A stretch of 43,762 bases of DNA, from the NCBI GenBank assembly GCA_945861975.1, contig CAMAXD010000011.1:1-43762 (forward strand). The letters run 5' to 3'. Made by a program: the position numbers and the translations under genes. The number at the start of each line of letters is the position of its first letter. The stretch's first letter is position 1. The DNA comes from Candidatus Kuenenia stuttgartensis. GTDB taxonomy: Bacteria; Planctomycetota; Planctomycetia; Planctomycetales; Planctomycetaceae. This document shows, in pieces, positions 18,514 through 27,183 of the stretch. The notes below the pieces were generated by a model, which saw only the letters and a program-made list of their open reading frames with translations, did no database searches and was not told the origin of the DNA.

Positions 18514-19215
18514 ATGGGTCAAAAAGTCAGGCCAACAGGGTTTCGCGTCGGAGTCATGGAGACTTGGCGCAGTCGATGGTATGCGTCAAAGAAGGAATTC
18601 GGGGACTTGCTCCTTGAGGATCATAAGATCCGAAAGTTTCTGGCCACGAAGTATGAGTTCGCCGAAATCGCTCGCGTCGAGATCGAACGGACTCGCGACC
18701 AGGTGGTGGTGCACATGCATACAGCACGGCCCGGGGTGATTATTGGCCGAAAAGGGCAAGAAGTAGATAAGCTTAAGGCGGAACTGGAAGATCTTACCGG
18801 TCGGCGGATGGACCTCAAGATTGTTGAGATCAGCAATCCAAATCGGAATTCCCGGCTCGTCGCTATGAAGATTGCACAGCAACTTCAGAAGCGAGGCAGC
18901 TTTCGGCGTGCGATTAAGAAAACGCTTGATGAGGTGATGAGTTCGGGCGTTGAAGGTGTTAAGATCCAAATGTCCGGGCGACTCGGCGGTGCTGAGATGT
19001 CCCGACAAGAGAAGGCGAGTCGAGGATCGATTCCCTTGTCGACTCTGCGTCGACATATCGACTACGGTTTTGCTGAGTCGAAGACGGCGATGGGTATCAT
19101 TGGTGTCAAAGTGTGGATTGATTTAGGCGATTATTCGAACGAGGAGACTGCAGATGGCGCTAATGCCAAAGCGGGTCAAGCATCGAAAAAGCCAAAGAGG
19201 GCGTATAAGAGGTAA
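18514..19215 (+). CDS. rpsC: 30S ribosomal protein S3
   Basis: 233 residues. GQKVRPTGFRVGV at the start, the KH-domain loop IIGRKGQEVDKL and the C-terminal domain SGRLGGAEMSRQEKASRGSIPLSTLRRHIDYGFA are intact. S3 lines the mRNA entry channel and takes part in its helicase activity. The last ~20 residues, a basic tail ending KKPKRAYKR, are read from the same DNA that encodes the L16 N-terminus in another frame. Confidence 0.98.
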   Translation: MGQKVRPTGFRVGVMETWRSRWYASKKEFGDLLLEDHKIRKFLATKYEFAEIARVEIERTRDQVVVHMHTARPGVIIGRKGQEVDKLKAELEDLTGRRMDLKIVEISNPNRNSRLVAMKIAQQLQKRGSFRRAIKKTLDEVMSSGVEGVKIQMSGRLGGAEMSRQEKASRGSIPLSTLRRHIDYGFAESKTAMGIIGVKVWIDLGDYSNEETADGANAKAGQASKKPKRAYKR

Positions 19216-19573
19216 GGCGACTCGCGGCAACACTGTTGTCTTTGGCGAATGGGCGCTGCAGTCATTGGATCCCGGTCATATCACTGGGCAGACGATTGAA
19301 GCGTGCCGTATCGCGGCGACACAGTATGTACGTGGTGAAGGTCGAGTCTTTATCCGCATATTCCCTCAGAAGTCTGTGACTTCTCGGCCGCTTGAAACCC
19401 GAATGGGTAAGGGCAAAGGGGAACCGGACCGTTGGGTTGCTGTTGTCAAACCCGGGACAGTTCTGTTTGAGCTTGGTGGTGTGTCGCATGACACAGCGCG
19501 AAGTTGTTTTAATCGCGTTGCACACAAGCTGCCAGTGCGTGTTCGGCTTGTTGGGCGACGCCCAGAGATTTAG
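19154..19573 (+). CDS. rplP: 50S ribosomal protein L16
   Basis: 139 residues. The conserved start LMPKRVKHRKSQRGRIRGKATRGN fixes the reading frame; either ATG 19154 or ATG 19163 could start it. The rest (SLDPGHITGQTIEACRIA, VRGEGRVFIRIFPQKSVT, RMGKGKGEPDRWVAVV) is standard. The gene begins inside S3, overlapping it by 62 nt (53 with the later start), an unusually long overlap for two conserved genes. L16 helps position A-site tRNA. Confidence 0.96.
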   Translation: MALMPKRVKHRKSQRGRIRGKATRGNTVVFGEWALQSLDPGHITGQTIEACRIAATQYVRGEGRVFIRIFPQKSVTSRPLETRMGKGKGEPDRWVAVVKPGTVLFELGGVSHDTARSCFNRVAHKLPVRVRLVGRRPEI

Positions 19574-19584
19574 TTGAGGGTGCC

Positions 19585-19785
19585 ATGGCGAAGTCGAGCG
19601 CAATACGAGAAATGTCCGACGAGCAACTTCTGCATGAATTGCGGGAGACTCAACAATCGCTTTTTCGCTTGCGTGTACAGGCAGCGACCGAGCGCAATGA
19701 TGTTCCAAGTAATGTGAAAAAGTTGCGAAGAGACATCGCCAGGATGTTCACTGTCCAACGCGAGCGAGAACTTTCTAAGGTTTGA
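19585..19785 (+). CDS. rpmC: 50S ribosomal protein L29
   Basis: 66 residues, two-helix hairpin: IREMSDEQLLHELRETQQSL and NVKKLRRDIARMFTVQRERE. Located near the tunnel exit beside L23. The stop codon abuts the S17 region directly. Confidence 0.95.
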   Translation: MAKSSAIREMSDEQLLHELRETQQSLFRLRVQAATERNDVPSNVKKLRRDIARMFTVQRERELSKV

Positions 19786-19797
19786 TTGGGCGGTGCG

Positions 19798-20058
19798 ATG
19801 AGAAAGACATTAGTTGGGGTTGTTGCGCGAGATCCTCGACCCAATACGGTTCGAGTTGAGATCGACCGCAGGATGAAACACCCGAAGTACGGGAAGATCA
19901 TTCGTGGCAGGACTGTTTGTTATGTCCATGACGAGCAGTGCGTTGCGAAGAAGGGCGACACGGTAGAGATTGTAGAATGTCCGCCGAAGTCGAAGATGAA
20001 GCGTTGGGAACTTGTGCGGGTTGTGAGTACATCCGCGATTCCGGCACTTGGTGAGTAA
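19798..20058 (+). CDS. rpsQ: 30S ribosomal protein S17
   Basis: 86 residues from ATG 19798; a TTG at 19786 would add four residues but GGGCGGT favours the ATG. The OB-fold blocks KTLVGVVARDPRPNTVRVEI, RRMKHPKYGKIIR and GDTVEIVECPPKSKMKRWELVRVV are intact. Primary 16S rRNA-binding protein. Confidence 0.96.
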   Translation: MRKTLVGVVARDPRPNTVRVEIDRRMKHPKYGKIIRGRTVCYVHDEQCVAKKGDTVEIVECPPKSKMKRWELVRVVSTSAIPALGE

Positions 20059-20095
20059 GAGCGTGGCTTGACGCCAGGAACCGTGAGGATGAATC

Positions 20096-20464
20096 ATGAT
20101 ACAGATGCAGACACTCCTAGACGTTGCAGACAATTCCGGCGCGAAGACTGCTCGGTGCATTAAGGTGCTGGGTGGTACACGTAGGCGTTATGCTGGCCTC
20201 GGCGATATCGTCGTGGTGAGCGTTCAAAAAGCGCTCGCTGGCAGTGCGATCAAGTCGGGTTCGGTTGTGAAGGGTGTGGTTGTTCGCACTCGAAAGGCCG
20301 CGCGACGTGCGGACGGGTCTTACGTTAAATTTGACCGGAATGCGATCGTCATTGTTGACAACGACGGGAACCCAAAGGGGACTCGCATCTTCGGGGCAGT
20401 GGCTCGTGAGTTGCGAGAACGTCGGTACATGAAGATCGTGAGTCTCGCGAGCGAAGTGGTTTAG
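20096..20464 (+). CDS. rplN: 50S ribosomal protein L14
   Basis: 122 residues, the usual length. [49 protein letters not shown] and [20 protein letters not shown] are diagnostic. Forms an intersubunit bridge and the RsfS binding site. In the classical order L24 follows; here L5 begins 35 nt later. Confidence 0.98.
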   Translation: MIQMQTLLDVADNSGAKTARCIKVLGGTRRRYAGLGDIVVVSVQKALAGSAIKSGSVVKGVVVRTRKAARRADGSYVKFDRNAIVIVDNDGNPKGTRIFGAVARELRERRYMKIVSLASEVV

Positions 20465-20499
20465 GTTTTACTGCGGCTATTTTTCAAGAGTGATCAGAC

Positions 20500-21045
20500 A
20501 TGACCCGGTTGCACGAAGAGTATCGTAGCCGAATTATCCCCGAACTGCAGGCATCGCTCGGCAAGTCAAATATCCATGCTGTGCCGCGACTGCAGAAGAT
20601 CGTGGTGAGCATGGGGGTTGGTGAGGCCGTGAACGATCGCAAACGCTTGGATCATGCGGTTGAGCAGCTAACACAGTTGGCTGGACAGAAGGCACAGATT
20701 ACACGTGCACGGAAGTCCGTGTCTGGCTTTCGATTGCGAGAGGGTCAGCCGATTGGCTGTCGCGTCACGCTTCGGAGCAAGAGGATGTACGATTTCCTTG
20801 AGCGTCTGATCACTCTGGCGTTGCCGCGGGTACGGGACTTTCGCGGTGTGAATCCGAAAGGTTTCGATGGGAACGGTAACTACAACTGCGGGCTCACGGA
20901 GCAGTTGGTGTTTCCGGAGATTGACCCTGAGACCGTCACCGTAACACAGGGTATGAACATTACGTTCGTGACTACTGCGGTAACTGATCATGATGGGCGT
21001 GCATTGTTGAAGGCATTTGGGATGCCGTTCAAGACAGAAGAATAG
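20500..21045 (+). CDS. rplE: 50S ribosomal protein L5
   Basis: 181 residues. VPRLQKIVVSMGVGEAV, ITRARKSVSGFRLREGQPIGC and RDFRGVNPKGFDGNGNYNCGL are family blocks. Binds 5S rRNA and contacts the P-site tRNA in the central protuberance. It follows L14 directly, with no L24 gene between them. Confidence 0.97.
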   Translation: MTRLHEEYRSRIIPELQASLGKSNIHAVPRLQKIVVSMGVGEAVNDRKRLDHAVEQLTQLAGQKAQITRARKSVSGFRLREGQPIGCRVTLRSKRMYDFLERLITLALPRVRDFRGVNPKGFDGNGNYNCGLTEQLVFPEIDPETVTVTQGMNITFVTTAVTDHDGRALLKAFGMPFKTEE

Positions 21046-21084
21046 ATTGACGTTTCGCGTGTAAATGGGTCTCGAGATCAGGCA

Positions 21085-21270
21085 ATGGCAAGCAAAGCAA
21101 AAATCGAAAAGGCAAATCGGATACCTAAGTTCAGCAGCCGCCAGGAGCATCGGTGCATGCTTTGTGGCAGGCCGCGTGCGGTCTACCGCAAGTTCAAGGT
21201 GTGCCGCATATGCTTCAGAAATCTCGCGTTGGATGGTTTGATTCCGGGTGTGAAGAAGGCCAGTTGGTAG
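21085..21270 (+). CDS. rpsN: 30S ribosomal protein S14, zinc-binding type
   Basis: 61 residues, the short C+ form. Four Cys (C24, C27, C40, C43; CMLC and CRIC) form the zinc ribbon. The ending [15 protein letters not shown] is the family signature. Begins with a slightly longer N-terminal tail ([16 protein letters not shown]). Needs Zn; no Zn-free paralogue is seen in the window. Confidence 0.97.
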   Translation: MASKAKIEKANRIPKFSSRQEHRCMLCGRPRAVYRKFKVCRICFRNLALDGLIPGVKKASW

Positions 21271-21288
21271 AACTAGGGTTGGTGTATT

Positions 21289-21684
21289 ATGATGACAGAT
21301 CCGATTGCAGACTTGTTGACGCGAATCCGTAATGGTGTGCAGGTTGAACGTCCGTTCGTGGATATTCCTTCGTCAAAGATCAAGGTGAGCATCGTCGAAG
21401 CGTTGCAGCGTGAAGGCTTCGTTTGGGACTTCGAGGTTTTGGATGCTGAGTGCGGCAAAACCCTGCGAGTAAACCTGAAGTATGGCCCGGCTGGCGAGCA
21501 CGTTATACAACACATTGAACGAGTCTCTAAACCCGGCTGCCGCGTGTATTGCGCAGTTTCAGAGATGAAGGACATTCGGCAGGGAACGGGGATTGCCGTG
21601 CTGTCGACGTCGAAGGGTGTGCTGAGTAATCGGGAAGCCAGAAAGTTGGGCGTTGGTGGCGAACTTGTCTGTCAGGTTTGGTAG
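21289..21684 (+). CDS. rpsH: 30S ribosomal protein S8
   Basis: 131 residues. TDPIADLLTRIRNG at the start, SKIKVSIVEALQREGF, and the C-terminal STSKGVLSNREARKLGVGGE identify S8. Binds 16S rRNA helix 21. A second ATG at 21292 is equally possible as start. Confidence 0.97.
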   Translation: MMTDPIADLLTRIRNGVQVERPFVDIPSSKIKVSIVEALQREGFVWDFEVLDAECGKTLRVNLKYGPAGEHVIQHIERVSKPGCRVYCAVSEMKDIRQGTGIAVLSTSKGVLSNREARKLGVGGELVCQVW

Positions 21685-21719
21685 AGTTGCCGGTTGTTTT
21701 CGCTTTTGGATGAAGTGTC

Positions 21720-22262
21720 ATGTCGAGAATTGGTAAGAAGCCGGTCGCCATTCCTGGCGGTGTGCTGGTTGAAGTCAGCGGCAACAGGGTCACGGCCAAA
21801 GGGCCAGCCGGTGAGTTGCTGTTGTCGGTTCATCCTCTCATGATGGTCTCAGTGGATGCCGCGACGGTACTGGTTACTCGCCCGGATGATAAGCGGAGCA
21901 GTCGCGCATTGCATGGACTCACTCGCAGCTTGATCCAGAATATGGTCTCAGGAGTTGTGAAGCCGTTTGAGAAGAAGCTGGAAATTCAGGGTGTTGGTTA
22001 CAACGCCAGCCTCACGGGTTCTAAGTTGACATTGCAAGTAGGGTTCGCGAACAAGATTGTGCTTGAAGTGCCGGCCGGTGTGAAGTGCGAAGTTCCGGAC
22101 GCAACCCACGTCATCATCAAGAGTTCTAACAAACAGGCATGCGGGCAGTTTGCCGCAGAAATTCGGTCTGTTCGGCCTCCCGAACCGTACAAGGGTAAGG
22201 GAATTCGGTACCAGGATGAGTTTGTGCGACGTAAAGCCGGCAAGGCTTTTGGTTCCAAGTGA
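21720..22262 (+). CDS. rplF: 50S ribosomal protein L6
   Basis: 180 residues, duplicated-domain fold. SRIGKKPVAIPGGV opens domain 1; GVGYNASLTGSKLTLQVG and the ending PEPYKGKGIRYQDEFVRRKAGK are diagnostic. Located by the factor-binding site below the L7/L12 stalk. Confidence 0.98.
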   Translation: MSRIGKKPVAIPGGVLVEVSGNRVTAKGPAGELLLSVHPLMMVSVDAATVLVTRPDDKRSSRALHGLTRSLIQNMVSGVVKPFEKKLEIQGVGYNASLTGSKLTLQVGFANKIVLEVPAGVKCEVPDATHVIIKSSNKQACGQFAAEIRSVRPPEPYKGKGIRYQDEFVRRKAGKAFGSK

Positions 22263-22291
22263 TTTTTGTATACTAGCAGTCGAGTTTAGCG

Positions 22292-22663
22292 ATGAGTATT
22301 CGTTCCCGTCTTGCGTTGCAGCAGAAGCGTCGGCAGTTTCGCGTGCGAAATCGGGTGGTCCGCGATGCCCATGGGCGACTTCGGTTGAGCGTTTTTCGCA
22401 GCAATCGTCACATGTACGCTCAGATTATCGATGATTCGGCGGGCAAGACTCTTGTGTCTGCCAGTACTGTCGAGACTGAGATTGTCGGGCCGGGCGGCGT
22501 CGGTGGAGATCAGGACGCAGCTCGCAAAGTTGGGCGATTGCTGGGCGAACGAGCAGTGAAGGCTGGGATTACCCAGGTCGTGTTCGATCGCGGCCGGTTT
22601 GCTTACCATGGGCGAGTTGCGGCCCTTGCAGATGCTGCCCGAGAGTCCGGGTTGGATTTCTAA
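22292..22663 (+). CDS. rplR: 50S ribosomal protein L18
   Basis: 123 residues. [32 protein letters not shown] and [30 protein letters not shown] are typical. 5S rRNA-binding protein acting with L5. A short Gly-rich linker (VGPGGVGG) sits in the middle, as is common. Confidence 0.97.
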   Translation: MSIRSRLALQQKRRQFRVRNRVVRDAHGRLRLSVFRSNRHMYAQIIDDSAGKTLVSASTVETEIVGPGGVGGDQDAARKVGRLLGERAVKAGITQVVFDRGRFAYHGRVAALADAARESGLDF

Positions 22664-22707
22664 GATTAAATCATTAGTTTTGTCAGTGCTGTTTGGCGAG
22701 GTGATCC

Positions 22708-23190
22708 GTGTCGTCCGCAGAAATAAAAAAAGATTCCGGTGAGCGAGTCGTTCAGATTCGCCGGTGTGCATGTGTCGTCAAGGGCGGACGCCGTTTTAGC
22801 TTTGCGGCGCTCGTCGTTACAGGCGATGGGCACGGCCGAGTAGGTTATGGCTACGGTAAAGCAATAGAGGTGCCGCTAGCTGTCGACAAGGCGACTAAGC
22901 AGTCGAACCGAACGCAGATGAGCGTCGCAGTGGTGGGTACTACCATTCCGCATCAGGTGATTGGGGAGTTTCGGGCTTCTCGAGTGTTGCTTTTGCCTGC
23001 TAAGCCAGGGACTGGCATCATCGCAGGGGACTGCGTGCGGTCCGTTGTTGAAGCAGTGGGCATCACTGACATTTTGACGAAAGCATACGGTTCGACGAAT
23101 CCGCTGAACTTGGTTAAGGCTACGATGGAGGCTCTTAAAAAGCTTCGAACACGAGAGCAGATTGAACGACTGCGAGGGGTGTCGCTGTGA
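22708..23190 (+). CDS. rpsE: 30S ribosomal protein S5
   Basis: 160 residues, GTG start. [38 protein letters not shown] and [21 protein letters not shown] are the family blocks. S5 is part of the mRNA entry and fidelity centre. Its stop overlaps the L15 start as GTGA (4 nt), indicating translational coupling. No L30 gene lies between them. Confidence 0.97.
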   Translation: MSSAEIKKDSGERVVQIRRCACVVKGGRRFSFAALVVTGDGHGRVGYGYGKAIEVPLAVDKATKQSNRTQMSVAVVGTTIPHQVIGEFRASRVLLLPAKPGTGIIAGDCVRSVVEAVGITDILTKAYGSTNPLNLVKATMEALKKLRTREQIERLRGVSL

Positions 23191-23648
23191 TTTTGAACGA
23201 CGTGCAGAGTGGGAATGAGCCTCGAAAAGCTCGCAAGCGTATTGGTCGCGGTACGGGTTCTGGTCACGGTAAGACAGCCGGACGCGGGCACAAGGGCTTC
23301 TTTAGCCGGTCGGGTTCGTCTCGACGTGTTGGGTTTCAGGGCGGGCAGATGCCGCTTTTCCGTCGCGTTGCTAAGCGAGGGTTCAGTAACAACTTTTTCG
23401 CCTCTGATGTTGCGGTGATCAATGTTGGTGAGTTGAACGAAGCTTTCGACGATGGTACTGAGATCACCCCCGAGTTGCTCGTTCAGAAGGGGCTCATCAG
23501 GAGTTCGTTCGAGGAGCTGAAAGTTCTTGGGGACGGCGAAATAAGTAAGAATCTTAAGATATCTGCACACCGATTCTCGGCGTCTGCCGAGGCAAAGATC
23601 AGCGCGGCGGGCGGTACATACAGTGTGATCGTGGTAGGTAGCTTCTAG
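23187..23648 (+). CDS. rplO: 50S ribosomal protein L15
   Basis: 153 residues, GTG start overlapping the S5 stop. The basic N-terminal arm [22 protein letters not shown] and [17 protein letters not shown] are diagnostic. A late-assembly protein of the large subunit. secY follows, as in most bacteria. Confidence 0.97.
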   Translation: MILNDVQSGNEPRKARKRIGRGTGSGHGKTAGRGHKGFFSRSGSSRRVGFQGGQMPLFRRVAKRGFSNNFFASDVAVINVGELNEAFDDGTEITPELLVQKGLIRSSFEELKVLGDGEISKNLKISAHRFSASAEAKISAAGGTYSVIVVGSF

Positions 23649-23690
23649 CTTCTGGTTTATTGGTTGATTCAGACACGAAAGGGGAGCGAA

Positions 23691-25061
23691 GTGTTTGCAA
23701 AGCTGCTAACGGTTTTTCGCATCCCTGAGTTGCGTCGCAAGATCATTTTGACGGTCGTGCTTCTTGCCGTGTATCGGCTTGGGTTTCATATCACGCTGCC
23801 GTTCATGGACCATGACGCGATTAAGAACGTTATGGAGAATGCCCAGAGCGGTACTACAGGTGTGGCCGGTCTTCTTCAGGTGGTTTCGGTGTTTTCTGCG
23901 TCGTCGCTGCAAAGCGGATCGGTGTTTGGTTTGGGTATCATGCCCTACATTACCGCCTCGATCGTGTTTCAGCTTCTCGGGACGGTTTATCCGCCTCTCG
24001 AAGCGATGCAGAAGGAAGGCGAGTCCGGTCGTCGAAGGTTAAACGAGTATACGAGGTATGCGACCGTTTTTGTCTGCGTTCTGCAGAGCTTTGGGTTGTT
24101 GTGGTCGATGCGCGGTGGCGCTCCGGGGCAAGCGGCTATTTTGCAGGAGTATGACACTGTCGGCTGGTTAATCTTCGGCACTCTGATGATGACTGCTGGT
24201 ACTGTGTTTTTGATGTGGATCGGCGAGCAGATTGACGCGTACGGCATTGGGAACGGAATTAGTCTCTTGATCATGGCCGGTATTTTGGCGAGGATGCCAG
24301 AGATCGCCAGCAAGTGGATAGCAGGAATCCAATCCAATGGTCTTCAGATCGGAAGCCAGTACGGCATCGAACGACTCTTGGTGATGGCTGCGTTGTTTGT
24401 TTGTGTGATTGCCGTTGTTGTGTTTATTACACAGGGGCAGCGGCGGATCCCGATTCAGAGCGCAAAACACGTTCGTGGCCGCAGAGTTATGGGTGGGAAC
24501 CGGCAGTGGTTGCCCTTACGCGTCAACCAGTCGGGTGTGATGCCGATCATCTTTTCAAGCAGTTTGTTGATGATTCCCTACTTCGTGTTTACGCAGGTGG
24601 GCTCGATGTTTGGTGCGGACTCGCGTGTGGGTGGACTGATTGGTTCGATCGGCGCAGCGTTTGCTCCTGGTCAAGGTTTCGTGTATAGTCTGGCGTACAT
24701 CGTTTTGATTTACTTCTTTTGCTATTTTTGGACGGCGATTACTTTTAATCCAAAGGAAATGGCGGAGAATTTGAAGGACAACGGCAGCTTCATTCCTGGT
24801 TATCGTCCCGGCTCACGAACTGCGAGTCACCTCGAGCAAGTGATGCTCCGAATCACGTACGTCGGTGCTGCGTTCCTGGCTGTGATAGCGGTTATCCCGA
24901 CGATTGTTTCTAATACTGTTACGCAGGACTTCGTCACCGCGAGCTTCTTCGGCGGTACGGGTCTGTTGATTATTGTGTCAGTGGCGTTGGACCTTGTGCA
25001 GAAGATTGACTCTCACTTGGTGATGCGAAATTATCCTGGTTTGCTGGATTCAGACAAGTAG
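23691..25061 (+). CDS. secY: Protein translocase subunit SecY
   Basis: 456 residues from GTG 23691, chosen because AAAGGGGAGC lies just upstream; the frame is open back to 23664. About ten hydrophobic segments are visible, starting with IILTVVLLAVYRLGFHITLP. The family motifs GIMPYITASIVFQLLG (TM2) and IPIQSAKHVRGRRVMGG are present; the latter is the cytoplasmic loop contacting the ribosome and SecA. The channel exports the many signal-peptide proteins of this organism. Adk, Map and IF-1 genes, which often follow, are absent. Confidence 0.98.
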   Translation: MFAKLLTVFRIPELRRKIILTVVLLAVYRLGFHITLPFMDHDAIKNVMENAQSGTTGVAGLLQVVSVFSASSLQSGSVFGLGIMPYITASIVFQLLGTVYPPLEAMQKEGESGRRRLNEYTRYATVFVCVLQSFGLLWSMRGGAPGQAAILQEYDTVGWLIFGTLMMTAGTVFLMWIGEQIDAYGIGNGISLLIMAGILARMPEIASKWIAGIQSNGLQIGSQYGIERLLVMAALFVCVIAVVVFITQGQRRIPIQSAKHVRGRRVMGGNRQWLPLRVNQSGVMPIIFSSSLLMIPYFVFTQVGSMFGADSRVGGLIGSIGAAFAPGQGFVYSLAYIVLIYFFCYFWTAITFNPKEMAENLKDNGSFIPGYRPGSRTASHLEQVMLRITYVGAAFLAVIAVIPTIVSNTVTQDFVTASFFGGTGLLIIVSVALDLVQKIDSHLVMRNYPGLLDSDK

Positions 25062-25091
25062 CTTCAGGGCGACTTGTGGAGTGGTGATACG

Positions 25092-25208
25092 ATGAAGGTT
25101 CGTTCAAGCGTTAAGCGCATTTGTGATGCCTGCAAGTTGGTCCGACGTCAGGGCAAAATTTTTGTGATCTGCTCGTCGAACCCGCGGCATAAGCAGCGTC
25201 AGGGCTGA
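25092..25208 (+). CDS. rpmJ: 50S ribosomal protein L36
   Basis: 38 residues, found by reading the gap between secY and S13. [19 protein letters not shown] is followed by a Cys and His near the end ([14 protein letters not shown]). The zinc ligands C11, C14, C27 and H32 are all present, so this is the zinc-binding C+ form. Starts 30 nt after secY. Confidence 0.96.
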   Translation: MKVRSSVKRICDACKLVRRQGKIFVICSSNPRHKQRQG

Positions 25209-25243
25209 TTGATTGATTCATAGTGTGGTTGTGGAGATTTGAA

Positions 25244-25630
25244 ATGCCCCGCGTGCTTGGTGTCGACATTCCAAACAATAAGCCGACGTATATTTCGTTG
25301 AGCTATTTGTATGGTATTGGTCCGTTCTTAGCGATTCAGATCTGTTATGAACTGGGTGTTGATCCCCATGTTCGCGCAGGTGAATTGAGTGAAGATGACG
25401 TGAGTCGGATTACGACGCACTTGGACAAGAATTACACGGTTGAAGGTCCCCTGCGGCGTAAAATTCAGCAGGATATCGGACGACTTCGTGAGATTCAGTG
25501 TTACCGTGGCGTCAGGCATCGTAAGGGCTTGCCCGTTCGGGGGCAGCGAACTAAGACGAATGCCAGGACACGCAAGGGTCGTAAGAAGACGGTTGCTGGG
25601 AAAAAGGGCGTTAAGGATATGAAGCACTAA
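25244..25630 (+). CDS. rpsM: 30S ribosomal protein S13
   Basis: 128 residues from ATG 25244 (MPRVLGVDIPNNK), with GTGGAGATT upstream; the frame runs 21 nt further upstream without conservation. The H2TH region LSYLYGIGPFLA and the C-terminal tail CYRGVRHRKGLPVRGQRTKTNARTRKG are typical. S13 makes intersubunit bridges and contacts P-site tRNA. Confidence 0.97.
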   Translation: MPRVLGVDIPNNKPTYISLSYLYGIGPFLAIQICYELGVDPHVRAGELSEDDVSRITTHLDKNYTVEGPLRRKIQQDIGRLREIQCYRGVRHRKGLPVRGQRTKTNARTRKGRKKTVAGKKGVKDMKH

Positions 25631-25671
25631 GCTTTTCCGTTCAGTGGTTCGTTTGTTAGTGAGATAATAGC

Positions 25672-26052
25672 GTGGCGAAAGTTAAGAAGAAAAAAGTCCG
25701 TCGTAATGTCAACAAGGGCGTCGTCTACATCAAGGCGACGTTCAACAATACGATTGTGACGATGACAGACGCTGCGGGCGATGTGCTTTGCTGGGCGACT
25801 GCTGGTACTGTCGGCTTTAAAGGCTCACGAAAGAGTACGCCTTTCGCTGCCCAGAGGGCCGCTGAGATAGTCGCCGAGAAGGCGTCGAAGGTAGGCGTTC
25901 GGGAAGTTGAAGTGCGAGTCAAGGGCCCGGGGGCCGGCCGTGAGAGTGCTATCACGGGGCTGCAGGCTTCAGGGATGGCTATTAGGTCAATTGAAGACAT
26001 AACTCCTCTGCCTCACAACGGTTGCAGGCCTCCAAAGCGTCGGCGCGTGTGA
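25672..26052 (+). CDS. rpsK: 30S ribosomal protein S11
   Basis: 126 residues, GTG start. [37 protein letters not shown] and [21 protein letters not shown] are diagnostic, and the tail ends PPKRRRV. Platform protein by the E site. S4, usually next in the alpha operon, is not present; rpoA follows. Confidence 0.98.
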   Translation: MAKVKKKKVRRNVNKGVVYIKATFNNTIVTMTDAAGDVLCWATAGTVGFKGSRKSTPFAAQRAAEIVAEKASKVGVREVEVRVKGPGAGRESAITGLQASGMAIRSIEDITPLPHNGCRPPKRRRV

Positions 26053-26094
26053 TTGGCATTGTTTAGTTTCGGTGTTAAGAGTTTGGGGGCGGTT

Positions 26095-27105
26095 ATGAGA
26101 ATTCGTTGGCGTGGTCTTGAGTTGCCGAGTCGGGTTGCAGTTGATCGCGAGACGCGCACCGGGTACTACGGGAAGTTCGTCGCCGAGCCATTTGAACGTG
26201 GTTTTGGGTCGACGGTAGGTGCTAGCTTGCGTCGGATCTTGCTGTCCAGCCTCGAGGGCTCGGCAGTGACACGGGCGAAAATTCAGGGGATTCAGCACGA
26301 GTTTACGACGATCCCAGGTGTCGTCGAGGATGTTACTGACATCTGCTTGAACCTGAAGTCGTTGGTGGTAAAGAATCACAGCGCATCGAGCAAGACGCTG
26401 CGGATCGAGAAGCACACCCGTGGCGTCGTCACTGGTGCTGACGTGATATGCGATGATCAGGTTGAAGTGATCAACAGGGATCTGGTTATCGCTACCATGA
26501 CGGATGATGTTCCGTTTCATGTGGAGATGACCGTAGAGAATGGTCGGGGCTACGTACCCGCTTATGAGCAGTATCAGCACGAGCCTGAAGTTGGGATTAT
26601 TCCGCTAGACGCTGCGTTTTCGCCAGTGTCGCGTGTTCGCCATCTGATCGAAGAGACTCGGGTTGGACAGCGGACTAACTACGACAAGTTGAATCTTGAG
26701 ATTTGGACAAACGGGACGATCACCCCCGAGATGGCGTTGGTTGAGGCAGCCAAGATTTTGCGTAAGCATCTGAACTGCTTCATCACGTTTCGTGAACCCG
26801 GCCCTGAGGTTGGTCCAGAGGGCGGCTTGCGGGGGATGATGGAAGCAACTGGTTACTCTCCGGTGGACATGGAACTGGAAGAGAAGCTGAATAAGAGTTT
26901 GGCAGAGTTGAATTTGTCCGTGCGAGCGACGAATTGTCTCGAGTCGGTTGGTATCAATACTGTTCGAGATCTCGTTGTGAGAACAGAGGATGAGCTGCTT
27001 CAAGTGAGAAACTTCGGCGAGACGACACTTGAAGAAGTGCGAGAGCGTCTGGGTGGTATCGATTTGCGATTAGGCATGCGATTGCCGAATCAGCAGTTGA
27101 AGTAG
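26095..27105 (+). CDS. rpoA: RNA polymerase alpha subunit
   Basis: 336 residues from ATG 26095 ([17 protein letters not shown]); a TTG at 26053 abutting S11 would add 14 residues without support. The N-terminal dimerisation domain has [27 protein letters not shown]. The C-terminal domain (from about residue 270) reads [21 protein letters not shown] and [14 protein letters not shown], retaining the Arg used for UP-element DNA contact. Together they form the assembly platform of the polymerase and its activator-contact domain. Confidence 0.98.
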   Translation: MRIRWRGLELPSRVAVDRETRTGYYGKFVAEPFERGFGSTVGASLRRILLSSLEGSAVTRAKIQGIQHEFTTIPGVVEDVTDICLNLKSLVVKNHSASSKTLRIEKHTRGVVTGADVICDDQVEVINRDLVIATMTDDVPFHVEMTVENGRGYVPAYEQYQHEPEVGIIPLDAAFSPVSRVRHLIEETRVGQRTNYDKLNLEIWTNGTITPEMALVEAAKILRKHLNCFITFREPGPEVGPEGGLRGMMEATGYSPVDMELEEKLNKSLAELNLSVRATNCLESVGINTVRDLVVRTEDELLQVRNFGETTLEEVRERLGGIDLRLGMRLPNQQLK

Positions 27106-27183
27106 GTTGTGATGGAGTGGGTTGGTTCGGGGCGCCTCGGACAGCGTTTGGTTCATAGTGCTATTTTTGGGTGAGTGTCTGAT

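Noticed and set aside
19154-19215. Frameshift error joining S3 and L16
   Set aside because: Both proteins have complete, well-conserved cores with normal lengths, so the overlap is better explained as real; recorded as a finding instead.
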